From NCBI GenBank assembly GCA_028023455.1, contig JAQFVV010006734.1:62001-126000 (forward strand): a DNA stretch of 64,000 bases, in the 5' to 3' direction. The notes under the pieces are model-generated. The model worked only from the letters and a program-made list of their open reading frames with translations. It made no database searches and was not told where the DNA came from. Shown here piece after piece: positions 1 through 10,644 of this stretch. A program made the translations under genes and the position numbers. The DNA is from Epiperipatus broadwayi. Lineage: Eukaryota; Onychophora; Udeonychophora; Euonychophora; Peripatidae. Numbering within the stretch: position 1 is the stretch's first letter; the number at the start of each line of letters is the position of its first letter.

Positions 1-1090
1 GATAATAATTCATTCTATATCACTCTACTCTAGAATTATATACATAAGTAAAAGACATCAATGAATACCAGATGATAATGCAAGTAAGATCCTCAAACCA
101 GATTTTGAATATAAACCTTCATTAGAGAGAAATACTGGATTATTTACCCAGTAGCATCTTTATTTGTAATATACTAATCAAACTGATGATTTGAAGTTTC
201 AAACATTCTAAGGTAAAGGTAGTTTCTGAAAGAATATTTTGCAATTTAGTGTTTTCACTGGTGAAGGCTTAGTAGAGAAAAACTAGTCTGGGAATCTGGT
301 TGATACTACTAAGTGGTATACATTGATTATTCATAGTTACATACAATCCTCTAAAGTAAAGAGATTATAATGTTACTGTTGCTAAGGAAATGTAACTGAG
401 AGAATTGATACTTTGTTAAGTATATAATATTCCAGAATAATATAATCACCAGGAACCAAGATTATCTTAATGGACCAATTTAATAATAATAATAATAATT
501 ATAGTGTCTTATAAAAATTAACATCTGGGTAATCATAAAAATAAAATTTCTTCAGAAGACCCTACATCTACTTGTTTAATCTATCAAATTCCTCAGTAAC
601 ATCTATATGTATTACTAATTTCAACAGCACATTAAATAACTTTTACTATTGCTTAAATATGTAATCTTTAGGATTATAATCATATCACAAAATATTCTGA
701 ATAATGTATTTGAATGAGAATGTTCTGTGATATGTATATGTATTTACAAAAAAAAATCTTATAAGTATAGTGATTGTTTTGAAATCAGGTAATAAATATT
801 GTAGTTGGTTTATTAACTTTTGGCTATGTGTTGTGAAGTATTTACATATAGTTTTTACAATATTTAATAACATAATACAAAATTCAATCACTTTGCAGTC
901 TTTTTTTAACTTACCCTGAACAGTTATGTAAATTTTCAACAGATTTAGTGATGTCACTCATAGACTGGCTTAATAATGAAAGGCGACTTAGGTTTAAAGA
1001 AGACTAAAGAAAAAAAAAGAAAAAATTTTTATATTATTTTAAAATCAATGGGAACTTCAAAAATAAATAATATAGATTAAAACATTTCAT
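1..1090. other. Intronic AT-rich sequence, no feature recognised
   Basis: AT-rich sequence with short ATA runs. No exon continuing the kinesin, no long ORF with recognisable composition and no repeat structure were seen. It lies inside the intron downstream of the 2126-2211 exon. Confidence 0.5.
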
Positions 1091-1097
1091 ATAATTG

Positions 1098-1170
1098 GGG
1101 GTTTAGCACAGTTGTAAAGGGTTGGAAGTGCTGGGTCCATGTTCATTCTCACTACTAATCCTTGAACCTG
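1098..1170 (+). mobile_element. Possible tRNA-derived SINE head
   Basis: The stretch contains TAGCACAGTTGTA, which resembles a Pol III A box. About 35 bases further on comes GGGTCCATGTTCATTCTCAC, which resembles a tRNA T-arm/B box. The order and spacing match the 5' half-to-T-arm layout of a tRNA-derived SINE. The acceptor stem cannot be closed and no tail or target duplication was found, so it is a degenerate SINE head at best, not a functional tRNA. Confidence 0.35.
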
Positions 1171-2125
1171 CTGCATAACTGACCATTTAAATTATTTATT
1201 ATTAAGCTAAATCATTCATTAGATTAAAGGGGGGAAATGCTCTTATATATTTGTTGATCTCTTTATTTTCTCTTTAAATCTTAAAATGTATAAATGCAAA
1301 AGAGAATTTTATCATGAGATCATGACTTAGGATCTAAATTTATGAGTTCTACTTCTGGAAGACTCAATATTTATTTTCTTTTTTAAAAAATATATAATTC
1401 TGAGAATAGTATGAAAACCAATACAATTTTATTTCCTAAAATTTTAGAATATGTAAAATTTATTATCATTGCAACCACTTTTTATGAGCTATTAATATAT
1501 TTGGCTATGCATATTTATTATTTACACTTATAAAAACTAACTTAGTATTAATTATTAAAAATAAGAATCTTTGGTCCTGTGATATACAGACACAATTTCA
1601 AAATGGTAAACCATATTTAAAATTTGGCTAATATATAAATATCACACCATTTTCAACAATGACAATGAATGTTTGCTTAAATACATCAAAATTCAAGGAA
1701 TGGGTAGCTTCCTATTCTTTGTTAACATTTATTGATATAAAAGTGCAATTTATTAATGGTTCATGAAAAATGGTTACTTCCACTTAATTTTGAAAAGTGA
1801 TTTCTTACATTAAATTTACATATATTTAACAGGTTATAATTGGAGGTCAAATGAAAGAGGAATTATCTTTTTATCAGACTGAATGAATGGGCATTGATAA
1901 ATGAAAAAATAAAATTGTATTTGCAAGCTTATTAATATGATTCGTTAGAAGTTTGCTTACAAATAATTCTGAGTAATGTATTTCAATGCTAATGTTCTAT
2001 GATATAATTTTAATCCTAAACATTACACATTTAAGCAGTAGTAAGTTATTTATGTACTGTTGAAATTAGTAATATATATATATAGTTATAAAATTTCAGA
2101 ATATTTTTAAATCTGAACTCATTAC

Positions 2126-2211
2126 CTTTCCTCCTTCTTGTCTGATTTTAGCAGCTTCTATTGGATCATTGAATCGAAACATATTGTTTTGACCAAGTAC
2201 AATAATGTAAC
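2126..2211 (-). CDS. KIF16B: KIF16B-like kinesin-3, internal exon: end of FHA domain
   Basis: An 86-bp exon between a TTTTCAG acceptor and an AAG|GTAATG donor. It completes a split Gly and encodes YIIVLGQNNMFRFNDP, then IEAAKIRQEGGK. The pattern LGxxNMFRFN(D/H)PxEAAK(L/I)R is the conserved end of the kinesin-3 FHA domain and separates KIF16B-type proteins from other FHA proteins. The remaining stalk and PX-domain exons are not recognised in 1-2125 and must lie beyond the left edge. Confidence 0.95.
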
Positions 2212-3134
2212 CTGAAAAACCAAATCTCTCAATTAAAAATATATTATTAAAATAATGATTTAAAATAATAGTGACAAAACCAAGAAGAAAACTATCTATA
2301 ATTTATATCTAAAAATAATATATTCAAATTATAATACACTATTAAAATTCTTGCACTTTATTGATCAATGAAATATTAGTTTTACTATTCATATTTAATT
2401 GCCCAAACTTTTTATTAAAGTTTTTAAAAGAACTTTCCAAACTGGGTTGCAAGTATAGGAATCTCATGTTTTAGTTTTCTGAAATGCAGATTAAGAAATC
2501 ATGAATAAATTTTTATTACATTTAGTAAAATGTAGAAAAATAAAATAAAATATCGATTAAGATTCATTAAAGTCACCTACTAAATATGAATAAATGTAAT
2601 TCAAATTTGTTTCTATATATTCATGTATTTTTTTCTATTTTCTTTTCGTGGCACTATCCTATATATACAGATACAATTTAAGGACATACAAGAAAAAAAT
2701 GAATAACTTATAAATGAAAAATATGAATTTAAAAATTTAATATTTTAAAGGAATGTTTTATTAAAAAACAATATAGGCAGCACAAAATAAAAAAAATGGA
2801 TTTATAAACAATATTAATAAAATAATAACATATTATAACAATTTCTTTTTGTTTGTTTTAGTGGGAGATGAAGAAAGATCATGTAAAATTTTAAAAAGAT
2901 TTGGAAAACTAATTTAAGATGATAAATAAAAAGCAGATTGATTTGGTCAAATATCATTATAAATGGTTGCAGTTTCTTTTATTATGATAATGGACAGTTT
3001 TATTACTTTGCATTTCATTTATGACATCTTTTAAAAGTATGATTTCCTTGTCTGTTTCATTACTTTTTTCCACTAAAAAATTAATTTGTTAATTAATTAT
3101 TATTTTCTAAATCTAAACTGTTATCATAACTAAC

Positions 3135-3272
3135 CTTGATAAAGTGGAGTAGGTTGATCCTCTTTTGTTCCATTAACCACACACAAAGCATTATTGATGG
3201 GTATTAAAGTCACATTGCCATTTACATTTTCAATGATACAATGTTCTTCTTCAATGTCTAAACCTGACAAAA
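3135..3272 (-). CDS. KIF16B: KIF16B-like kinesin-3, internal exon: FHA domain core
   Basis: 138 bp between a TTTTTTAG acceptor and an AAG|GTTAGT donor. The exon encodes LSGLDIEEEHCIIENVNG, then NVTLIPINNALCVVNGTK, then EDQPTPLYQ and a split Gly codon. The pattern SGLDIExEHCxIEN, a TLxP strand and a CxVNG turn is the FHA fold of kinesin-3 proteins and is closest to the KIF16B/Klp98A type. The intron before it is 11.7 kb and holds the hammerhead array and an RTE LINE. The intron after it is 923 bp. Confidence 0.94.
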
Positions 3273-4214
3273 CTAAAAAAATAAAACAAAAAAAGATGTT
3301 TATTGATTAAGAATCAATTAGAATACTTATAAAAATAATTAAAATAATAATAAAAAATAAAGATTACATAAGAATCATATTAAAAAAAAGTTTTTATCAC
3401 ATATATGCTACTAAAACTATAACAAATTAGTGTTGTTGGAACTGTATTTAAAAATCTGGAACTTTTCACCACCAAACATCTTACTGCAAAAAATTACTCA
3501 TTTAATCTCTGATAAAAACCAATTACTTTTAAAATTAGAATCATTTGTTTAATATTAATCTTTTTTAGCAGCAATAATCCATGTTATATTAATCTACATT
3601 AGAGTCATCAATAAAAGGATGAAAAAATCAAACACCAGATGGCAATCGTAATCATCATCGAGTATTCATTGTATGCTCATGTTTACAGAGATAAGTCTAG
3701 TATCATCTAATATAAAACAGTACAGATTGCTGCTGCTAATGCAGATATTAAATGTAATTTAGAAGAGCTATTTGAGATTTTAGGTGATTTTAGTATATTC
3801 AATGCTTAATTAATTCTGTCAATTAAATCATAATGCATACTATACATTATTATTGTTAAATTAAAATAATGGCAAATTAACAACAACTTAAAAACTACAA
3901 ATAACAAAAATAATGAAAATACTAAAGCAAAATAATAAAAAGGAGTATAAGTAATGAATATAATCATGATACCTTGCAAACAATTCTGGTATTTAATGCA
4001 AGTCTTAAGAATGACATTTTTTAACAATTTTGTAATTTTCTAAATTTATTATATTTTTATTTTTGAACAATTATAATTTGTAGCTGCTCTGTTAATTCAG
4101 TATCTAAGTAATTTCCTCATCTAATGGCATTACTATGAACCTAGGTAAAAAAATTAATAAAAGATTGTTAAAGTTATTATAGCTTATTTATTGGTTCTAG
4201 AAAAATATTTATAG
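3273..4214. other. Intronic sequence with no recognised feature
   Basis: AT-rich intron sequence between the FHA exon and the hammerhead array. The short ORFs here have no recognisable composition or motif, and no repeat boundary was seen. Confidence 0.5.
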
Positions 4215-4330
4215 TATTTTATATGATAAACAGAGCAAAACTCTCCATACAGTATTGCCACCTGTGCTAAACAGAGTAATCAATGGACGCCAGAAGGCTT
4301 GTGCATAAAATCCCTATCTAATGCCTACTC

Positions 4331-4389
4331 ATCCAATATCCCCAGACTAGTTTCTGGCTTGTGGCCTTCGTCAGTGAGGAGCTTTGGAT
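4331..4389 (-). ncRNA. Type I hammerhead ribozyme, array unit A
   Basis: Read on the minus strand: stem I strand AUCCAA-AGC-UCCUCA, core CUGACGA, stem II GGC/GCC with loop CACAA, GAAA, a minimal stem III (AC-UA-GU), cleavage residue C, then UGGGGA-UA-UUGGAU. The two outer strands pair over 6+6 bp around an asymmetric internal loop. The predicted cut lies between 4345 and 4344. The 2-bp stem III is self-complementary (ACUAGU), as in hammerheads that act as dimers. One weak point is that the position next to the core in stem II is A opposite A. Confidence 0.75.
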
Positions 4390-4780
4390 CTGAGAGCACT
4401 GCATCTAGATCTCAGGATCTAATGCAACCCTCTAGCAACCACCTTTTATCTCTACTTAACTACAAAACTATGAGAATGAAAACACAAAAAATATTTTCAA
4501 TCTAAGCTCAATAGCTTATATAGTCATATGGGTCTGAACTCAGTTCAGCACCCATACATTTTGGTGTCTTTGGCTCTTTTACAACCATAGCCACCACTAT
4601 CCTATTAGGCAGGATTGGTGTTAAACCATTAAGCATCACATGATCACATTTCCTATACTAGAACATTAATTGCTGATAAACAGAGCAAAACTCTCCATAC
4701 AGTATTGCCACCTGTGCTAAACAGAGTAATCAATGGATGCCAGAAGGCTTGTGCATAAAATCCCTATCTAATGCCTACTC

Positions 4781-4839
4781 ATCCAATATCCCCAGACTAG
4801 TTTCTGGCTTGTGGCCTTCGTCAGTGAGGAGCTTTGGAT
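4781..4839 (-). ncRNA. Type I hammerhead ribozyme, array unit B
   Basis: Identical in all core and stem positions to the motif at 4331-4389, exactly 450 bases away. All catalytic-core bases (CUGANGA, GAAA, UC before the cut) are intact. Cleavage at this site and at the neighbouring ones would release RNAs of 450 and 456 nt. Confidence 0.75.
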
Positions 4840-5236
4840 CTGAGAGCACTGCATCTAGATCTTAGGATATAATGCAACCCTCTAGCAACCACCTTTTATC
4901 TCTACTTAACTACAAAACAATGAGAATGAAATTGAAAACACAAAAAATATTTTCAATCTAAGCTCAATAGCTTATATAGTCATATGGGTCTGAACTCAGA
5001 TCAGCACCCATACATTTTGGTGTCTTTGGCTCTTTTACAACCATAGCCACCACTATCCTATTAGGCAGGATTGGTGTTAAACCATTAAGCATCACATGAT
5101 CACATTTCCTATACTAGCACATTAATTGTTGATAAACAGAGCAAAACTCTCCATACAGTATTGCCACCTGTGCTAAACAGAGTAATCAATGGACGCCAGA
5201 AGGCTTGTGCATAAAATCACTATCTAATGCCTACTC

Positions 5237-5295
5237 ATCCAATATCCCCAGACTAGTTTCTGGCTTGTGGCCTTCGTCAGTGAGGAGCTTTGGAT
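5237..5295 (-). ncRNA. Type I hammerhead ribozyme, array unit C
   Basis: Third minus-strand motif, 456 bases from unit B. The core, both halves of stem I, stem II and the minimal stem III are intact. This unit stops at about 5520, where the orientation of the array reverses. Confidence 0.75.
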
Positions 5296-5519
5296 CTGAG
5301 AGCACTGCATCTAGATCTTAGGATCTAATGCAACCCTCTAGCAACCACCTTTTATCTCTACTTAACTACAAAACTATGAGAATGAAATTGAAAACACAAA
5401 AAATATTTTCAATCTAAGCTCAATAGCTTATATAGTCATATGGGTCTGAACTCAGTTCAGCACCCATACATTTTGGTGTCTTTGGCTCTTTTACAACCAT
5501 AGCCACCATTATCCTATTA

Positions 5520-6024
5520 GGAGAGTTTTGCTCTGTTTATCAACAATTAATGTGCTAGTATAGGAAATGTGATCATGTGATGCTTAATGGTTTAACACCA
5601 ATCCTCCTAATAGGATAGTGGTGGTATGGTTGTAAAAGAGCAAAACACTCCATACAGTATGCACTGTGCTGAACAGAGTTCAGACTCATATGACTATATA
5701 AGCTATTGAGCTTAGATTGAAAATACTTTCTGTGCTTCTCAATCTCAATATCCTCAGATAGTTTCTGGTAGTTACAGTCAGAGATAAGAGGTTGGTTGCT
5801 AGAGGACTGCATCTAGATCTTAGGATCTAGATGCAGTCCTCTAGCAACCACCTTTTATCTCTACTTAACTACAAAGCTATAGCAAGAAATTGAAAACACA
5901 AGAATATTGTCGATGTAAGCTCAATAGCTTATATAGTCATATGGGTCTGAACTCAGTTCAGCACCCATACATTCTGGTGTCCATTGATTACTCTATTTAG
6001 CAACAGGTGGCCACCTATCCTATA
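5520..6024. repeat. Rearranged central part of the hammerhead array
   Basis: The orientation of unit sequence flips at 5520, flips again near 5822 and again near 6020, with internal deletions. A near-perfect hairpin spans about 5805-5838: GACTGCATCTAGATC and its complement around TTAG. A degraded hammerhead remnant is readable on the minus strand at about 5745-5800, where GAAACTATCTGAGG replaces the intact GAAACTAGTCTGGGG. The sequence is scrambled compared with the outer units. Confidence 0.65.
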
Positions 6025-6338
6025 TGGAGAGTTTTGCTCTGTTTATCAACAATTAATGTGCTAGTATAGGAAATGTGATCATGTGATGCTTAATGGTTTA
6101 ACACCAATCCTGCCTAATAGGATAGTGGTGGCTATGGTTGTAAAAGAGCCAAAGACACCAAAATGTATGGGTGCTGAACTGAGTTCAGACCCATATGACT
6201 ATATAAGCTATTGAGCTTAGATTGAAAATATTTTTTGTGTTTTCAATTTCATTCTCATAGTTTTGTAGTTAAGTAGAGATAAAAGGTGGTTGCTAGAGGG
6301 TTGCATTAGATCCTAAGATCTAGATGCAGTGCTCTCAG

Positions 6339-6397
6339 ATCCAAAGCTCCTCACTGACGAAGGCCACAAGCCAGAAACTAGTCTGGGGATATTGGAT
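6339..6397 (+). ncRNA. Type I hammerhead ribozyme, array unit E
   Basis: Plus-strand copy with CUGACGA at 6354-6360, stem II GGC/GCC, GAAA, stem III AC-UA-GU and a predicted cut between 6383 and 6384. Stem I strands pair over 6+6 bp as in the minus-strand copies. All core bases are intact. Confidence 0.75.
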
Positions 6398-6794
6398 GAG
6401 TAGGCATTAGATAGGGATTTTATGCACAAGTCTTCTGGCGTCCATTGATTACTCTGTTTAGCACAGGTGGCAATACTGTATGGGGAGTTTTGCTCTGTTT
6501 ATCAACAATTAATGTGCTAGTATAGGAAATGTGATCATGTGATGCTTAATGGTTTAACACCAATCCTGCCTAATAGGATAGTGGTGGCTATGATTGTAAA
6601 AGAGCCAAAGACACCAAAATGTATGGATGCTGAACTGAGTCCAGACCCATATGACTATATAAGCTATTGAGCTTAGATTGAAAATATTTTTTGTGTTTTC
6701 AATTTCATTCTCATAGTTTTGTAGTTAAGTAGAGATAAAAGGTGGTTGCTAGAGGGTTGCATTAGATCCTAAGATCTAGATGCAGTGCTCTCAG

Positions 6795-6853
6795 ATCCAA
6801 AGCTCCTCACTGACAAAGGCCACAAGCCAGAAACTAGTCTGGGGATATTGGAT
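6795..6853 (+). ncRNA. Hammerhead ribozyme with core mutation, array unit F
   Basis: Same layout as the motif at 6339-6397, 456 bases further on, but the core reads CUGACAA. The invariant G8 is replaced by A. G8 acts in hammerhead catalysis, so this copy is expected to be inactive. Confidence 0.72.
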
Positions 6854-7011
6854 GAGTAGGCATTAGATAGGGATTTTATGCACAAGCCTTCTGGCGTCCA
6901 TTGATTACTCTGTTTAGCACAGGTGGCAATAGTGTATGGAGTTTTGCTCTGTTTATCAACAATTAATGTGCTAGTATAGGAAATGTGATCATGTGATGCT
7001 TAATATTTTAT

Positions 7012-7319
7012 TTTAAAAATATATTTATTGACATTATAAAATTGTACAGATGCATAATAAAAACACTTTGTTAATGTTGGCTCATCCATTGCTGGCGTTG
7101 GTCTGGAAAAAGTATGCAAGAGCCATTCTCCGCACTAGCAGGTTATAATATGAGCAAATACGTACTATTTAGTTGGTATTGCCCACCCCTGCCAGTGCAG
7201 AGAATGACCCAATAATGCTAACTTATCAGCTGGGATACATGTAGTGTGAAATCAATGCCCCTCTAGTACAATCCAACATGTTGCAACACTGACTACTTCT
7301 TCTACGATACACTACAATG
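7012..7319 (-). mobile_element. SINE-like insert with 15-bp target duplication
   Basis: A 308-bp segment unrelated to the surrounding array, flanked by a perfect direct repeat TGCTTAATATTTTAT (6997-7011 and 7320-7334). Read on the minus strand it ends in an A/T-rich tail with an AATAAA-like signal, as expected for a retroposed sequence. No convincing tRNA A and B boxes were found and no ORF is present. It may be a SINE of unknown class or a short retropseudogene. It entered the end of the hammerhead array after the array had inserted. Confidence 0.6.
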
Positions 7320-7339
7320 TGCTTAATATTTTATATGAT

Positions 7340-10300
7340 CATTTGCTTTTAAATAATAATGAATCCTTTAGGAATACATTTTAATGCAAGCCAGTAGTCT
7401 TTTTTTTTTCTAAGTCTAGAAACAACCTTAGGAATTTGAAAGCCATTCACTAGTTCTATATAAAATAAGTAAAGAACACAAAACAATTTAACTAACTGAA
7501 ATAAAAAAGATAAGCAAATATAACAAAGTGAGAATGTTTCAAAAAAAATAAAAATTTAGAGATAACATTTGTGCAATTGAATTAATAACAACAAGAAATA
7601 AAAAAAAAACTTTTTCAGAACTCAGGAGCTTCAGTTAATATTAGCACATTGTTTTCTTATAAGTTTTGATATCAAGATTATACAGTGAGAATATGATCTT
7701 GATTTTTAGGATTTATGAATAGAAATAGAAAAAATTTAAAACAGAAATAAAATGTAATGGAACTACATCACAATGAATCAACTGTTACTAAAAACACTTC
7801 CTATTGATGCATATTGCATAAAAGGTCAATTATTCATCTAAGAATATTACAAATATATAAAACATCTAAAGTAGTGATTAATATAACACCTAGATTAGAT
7901 GCTTTGCAATGATATCTAGTTGTTAATGAAAGAACAACATTTTTTTAGTATATAATTTGTTTTAAAATATAAAAGATAAATTAAAAATTACACTGGACAT
8001 AGGCAGTAAGCATATTTAAATAAGTAAATAACAATATGTATCACTAGCTTAAATAAGCAAACTGCTTATCTAAATCAAATTTTATAATGTCTATAGTTTC
8101 TATTTAAAAAATATTGTTCCTTTAAACTCTAATTATTTTGGTTTGTTTTATTTTTAAAAAAACTGCAGTAACAATATTGAAATTTAGAAATATAATTATT
8201 TCCTATTTTTAATAGCTACAAAAAAAATCTATATTTGACAACTATAAATAATTATTAAAAATCAGAGTGAATTTTCATAAAGACAATTCTATGATCTGAT
8301 TTCTGCAATTATTCGTTTTTCTGCTTGGTTTCATGTAAGTTTGAAATATCTTTCATACATTTTTTTCCAGTAATGTGTTTATTTATTTTATTAATAATTT
8401 TGTTTTCCTAATTTTGTTTCTATTATCTTTTAAGCCAAACATGAATTTTTTAAATTTTCATTTAAAAAAAACAACAATATTATATTTATAGTTTATACTA
8501 TTTTTCTTCTTTTTTTCATATTTTTTCAAACATTCAGGGTGCTTTTAAGTCATAGACTGGAGAAGGTGATTTACTCCCTTTGCTGCACTTATCAATTAAA
8601 GAAAAAATTGACAAGTTTTTCCTAATAAGTGATATAAGAAATGATAACATTAAAATATGTTGCATTATGTAGGCCAAAGATTTATAAAAATAAAAAGTCA
8701 TCCCCATGACTCCTAGAATTCCCAACTAGGTACTCTATATAATGTTACCCAAAGGCCTTATTGAGTATCTATTTTAATTAACAACTGTCAAATCATGCAA
8801 GCATTTCTATTCTTGTAGCACATATCAGAGTAAAAAGGATCCAAGTATTGAAGGAATTAGTAAAATGCTTCTTCTATGGAGTAATAACTGTTTAGGGTAA
8901 TGTTTGATGATTATCTCTGACAACAATTTCTGTCTATTAAAAACTTAACATAAAAAGAGACTATTAAATTGAGTTTAATCCAGAAGTTTGAATTAGATCA
9001 ATCAAGAAAATTTCAGAATATATATATTTCTAAATTGAATAGAATACTCATAAATAAAAATAGAAATCGAGAGAATTTTTTGATAATCTAAGATGCTACA
9101 AAAAATAACAAGAAGAAAGAAAGAATGTTTGCAAAGCATGTGAGATATAGAGTGCCTATAAAGAATAGCCATCAAGAAAGTAATAAAAGCTAATTTAATT
9201 TAGAAATTAAAACCATGCACATCAAAAGTTCAGATAGAAAACAACAACTGGATAGAAGTTTAAAAACATAAAAAGAAACTTTATGAATATTGTAATTGCA
9301 ATAAAAGTACTATGTAAAGAGAAGAAATAAAGATAATATCACTATATAATGTAGGAAATAGTAAAAACCTATCACAGAAAAAAATAACTTAATCTTTTGG
9401 TAATAAAAACCTGCTTAATAAAAAGATTTCTATAGAGCAGGAATTATAAAAATTATAGATTAATTTACAATATTCAAAAGCAGTTTAATTTCATTGGTAA
9501 GAGTAATGTTGGATGAATACCCATACATAGCTGTACAATGTTCTCTTTTTGCAATGACTAGTGGAAAAACTGAATAATTTGGTTCAGTGTAGTATTAATA
9601 TTTACAACAAGTAAATGTGTTACATTCAAAATATATGCCCACACATCTATATCAATATCAATTTATATATATCAAATATATATAGCTTAATGATCTTTTT
9701 ACATTTAAATATATAGGTAATAATTAACAATATAGCAATTTATATACAGTATATGCAAAATTGTGGAAGTAACTACTCTTCACACATGTGCTAAAAAATT
9801 AATATGCAATCTCCCATCAATAATTGTTTTAAAACCATAGGTGGTCCAACTATAGTTAGAGCTTACTCTTTAAATAAACCATCAATTATTGACTGTGCTT
9901 AAATTAGGGCTTAAATTTATTATGAGTTTGATTTTTAAATCTGCATATTACTTGCACAAGTTCAGTTTATGCATCACAGTAAGATAAAGTTTCTCATGTG
10001 TGCCACTTTTGAAAAGAGGAAAGCTCCCCCAAAAGGATATACCACTACCAACAAAATATAAATAAGTAAAAAAAAGATTTCAGCATGACAACAAACTTTT
10101 AATAACCTGACAAAATAGTATCCCATAGGCTTCACTCAATCATCTCTTTATCTCAGGTAAATAATGGATTAGGTTAAAATCGGAAAATTTATATAATCTT
10201 GTTGGAAAGAGAGAGAAAATAATATGAAACACTCGTACACACATGATTTAAAACAAAAAAAAGAATATTTATTTTCCCCAAATAACCTACCACCATTTAT

Positions 10301-10640
10301 ACATGCAAATAAAACACATTTCATTAATATAAACATTATAATAAAGAAAAGATCTAGGAGAAATACTGATTTAATTTACCTATGGAACTCTCCTTCCTAG
10401 TTTCATCTAAATACCTTTGAATAAGATGGTATGAGTTTCTACCCACATAAACACAGATTAAGCATTATTTTTATTTCATATAATATCAAAAAATATACAT
10501 ATTTGTCTAGGTATCCTTCCCACTTCTTAATTAAACTTTTTCATAAGTGTGTGTTTGTATACCAATCAAATGCACACGCAAACAAAAGCAAAATAATATA
10601 ATTTAAATCCATTTGAATTTTTTTCTACCATATTTCAATA
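7340..10640. other. Intronic sequence with no recognised feature
   Basis: About 3.3 kb of AT-rich intron sequence with A/T runs and short microsatellites (TATA tracts near 9660-9720). No splice-flanked conserved exon, transposon domain or long repeat was recognised. The 63-residue minus ORF at 8534-8725 has no recognisable features. Confidence 0.45.
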
Positions 10641-10644
10641 CAAG

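Larger units (their letters stand above)
4228..7326. mobile_element. Hammerhead-ribozyme (retrozyme-like) tandem array with both orientations
   Basis: Built from ~450-bp units. Three units in one orientation start at 4225, 4675 and 5131 (periods 450 and 456). A rearranged unit spans about 5520-6020, and two units in the opposite orientation follow (6025-6480, 6480-6930) with a partial unit to about 7003. Each full unit carries one type I hammerhead motif. The array is flanked by TATTTTATATGAT at 4215-4227 and 7327-7339. Its last bases are separated from that flank by a nested SINE-like insert at 7012-7319. Without the insert the array is about 2.8 kb. Tandem ribozyme-bearing monomers without ORFs and with TPRT-like target duplications are what is described for animal retrozymes. 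Units carry no protein-coding capacity. Confidence 0.8.

Noticed and set aside
685-957. 90-codon minus-strand ORF as a further kinesin exon
   Set aside because: Composition is AT-driven, no splice sites or KIF16B-like sequence.
4299-4505. 68-codon ORF in the hammerhead repeat (also 5573-5812 and 10746-10952)
   Set aside because: The frame is not kept between units and covers the ribozyme on either strand; the units look non-coding.
4228-7326. Array as ordinary satellite DNA
   Set aside because: Target duplication around the whole array, dispersed copies with their own duplications and conserved ribozymes favour a mobile element.
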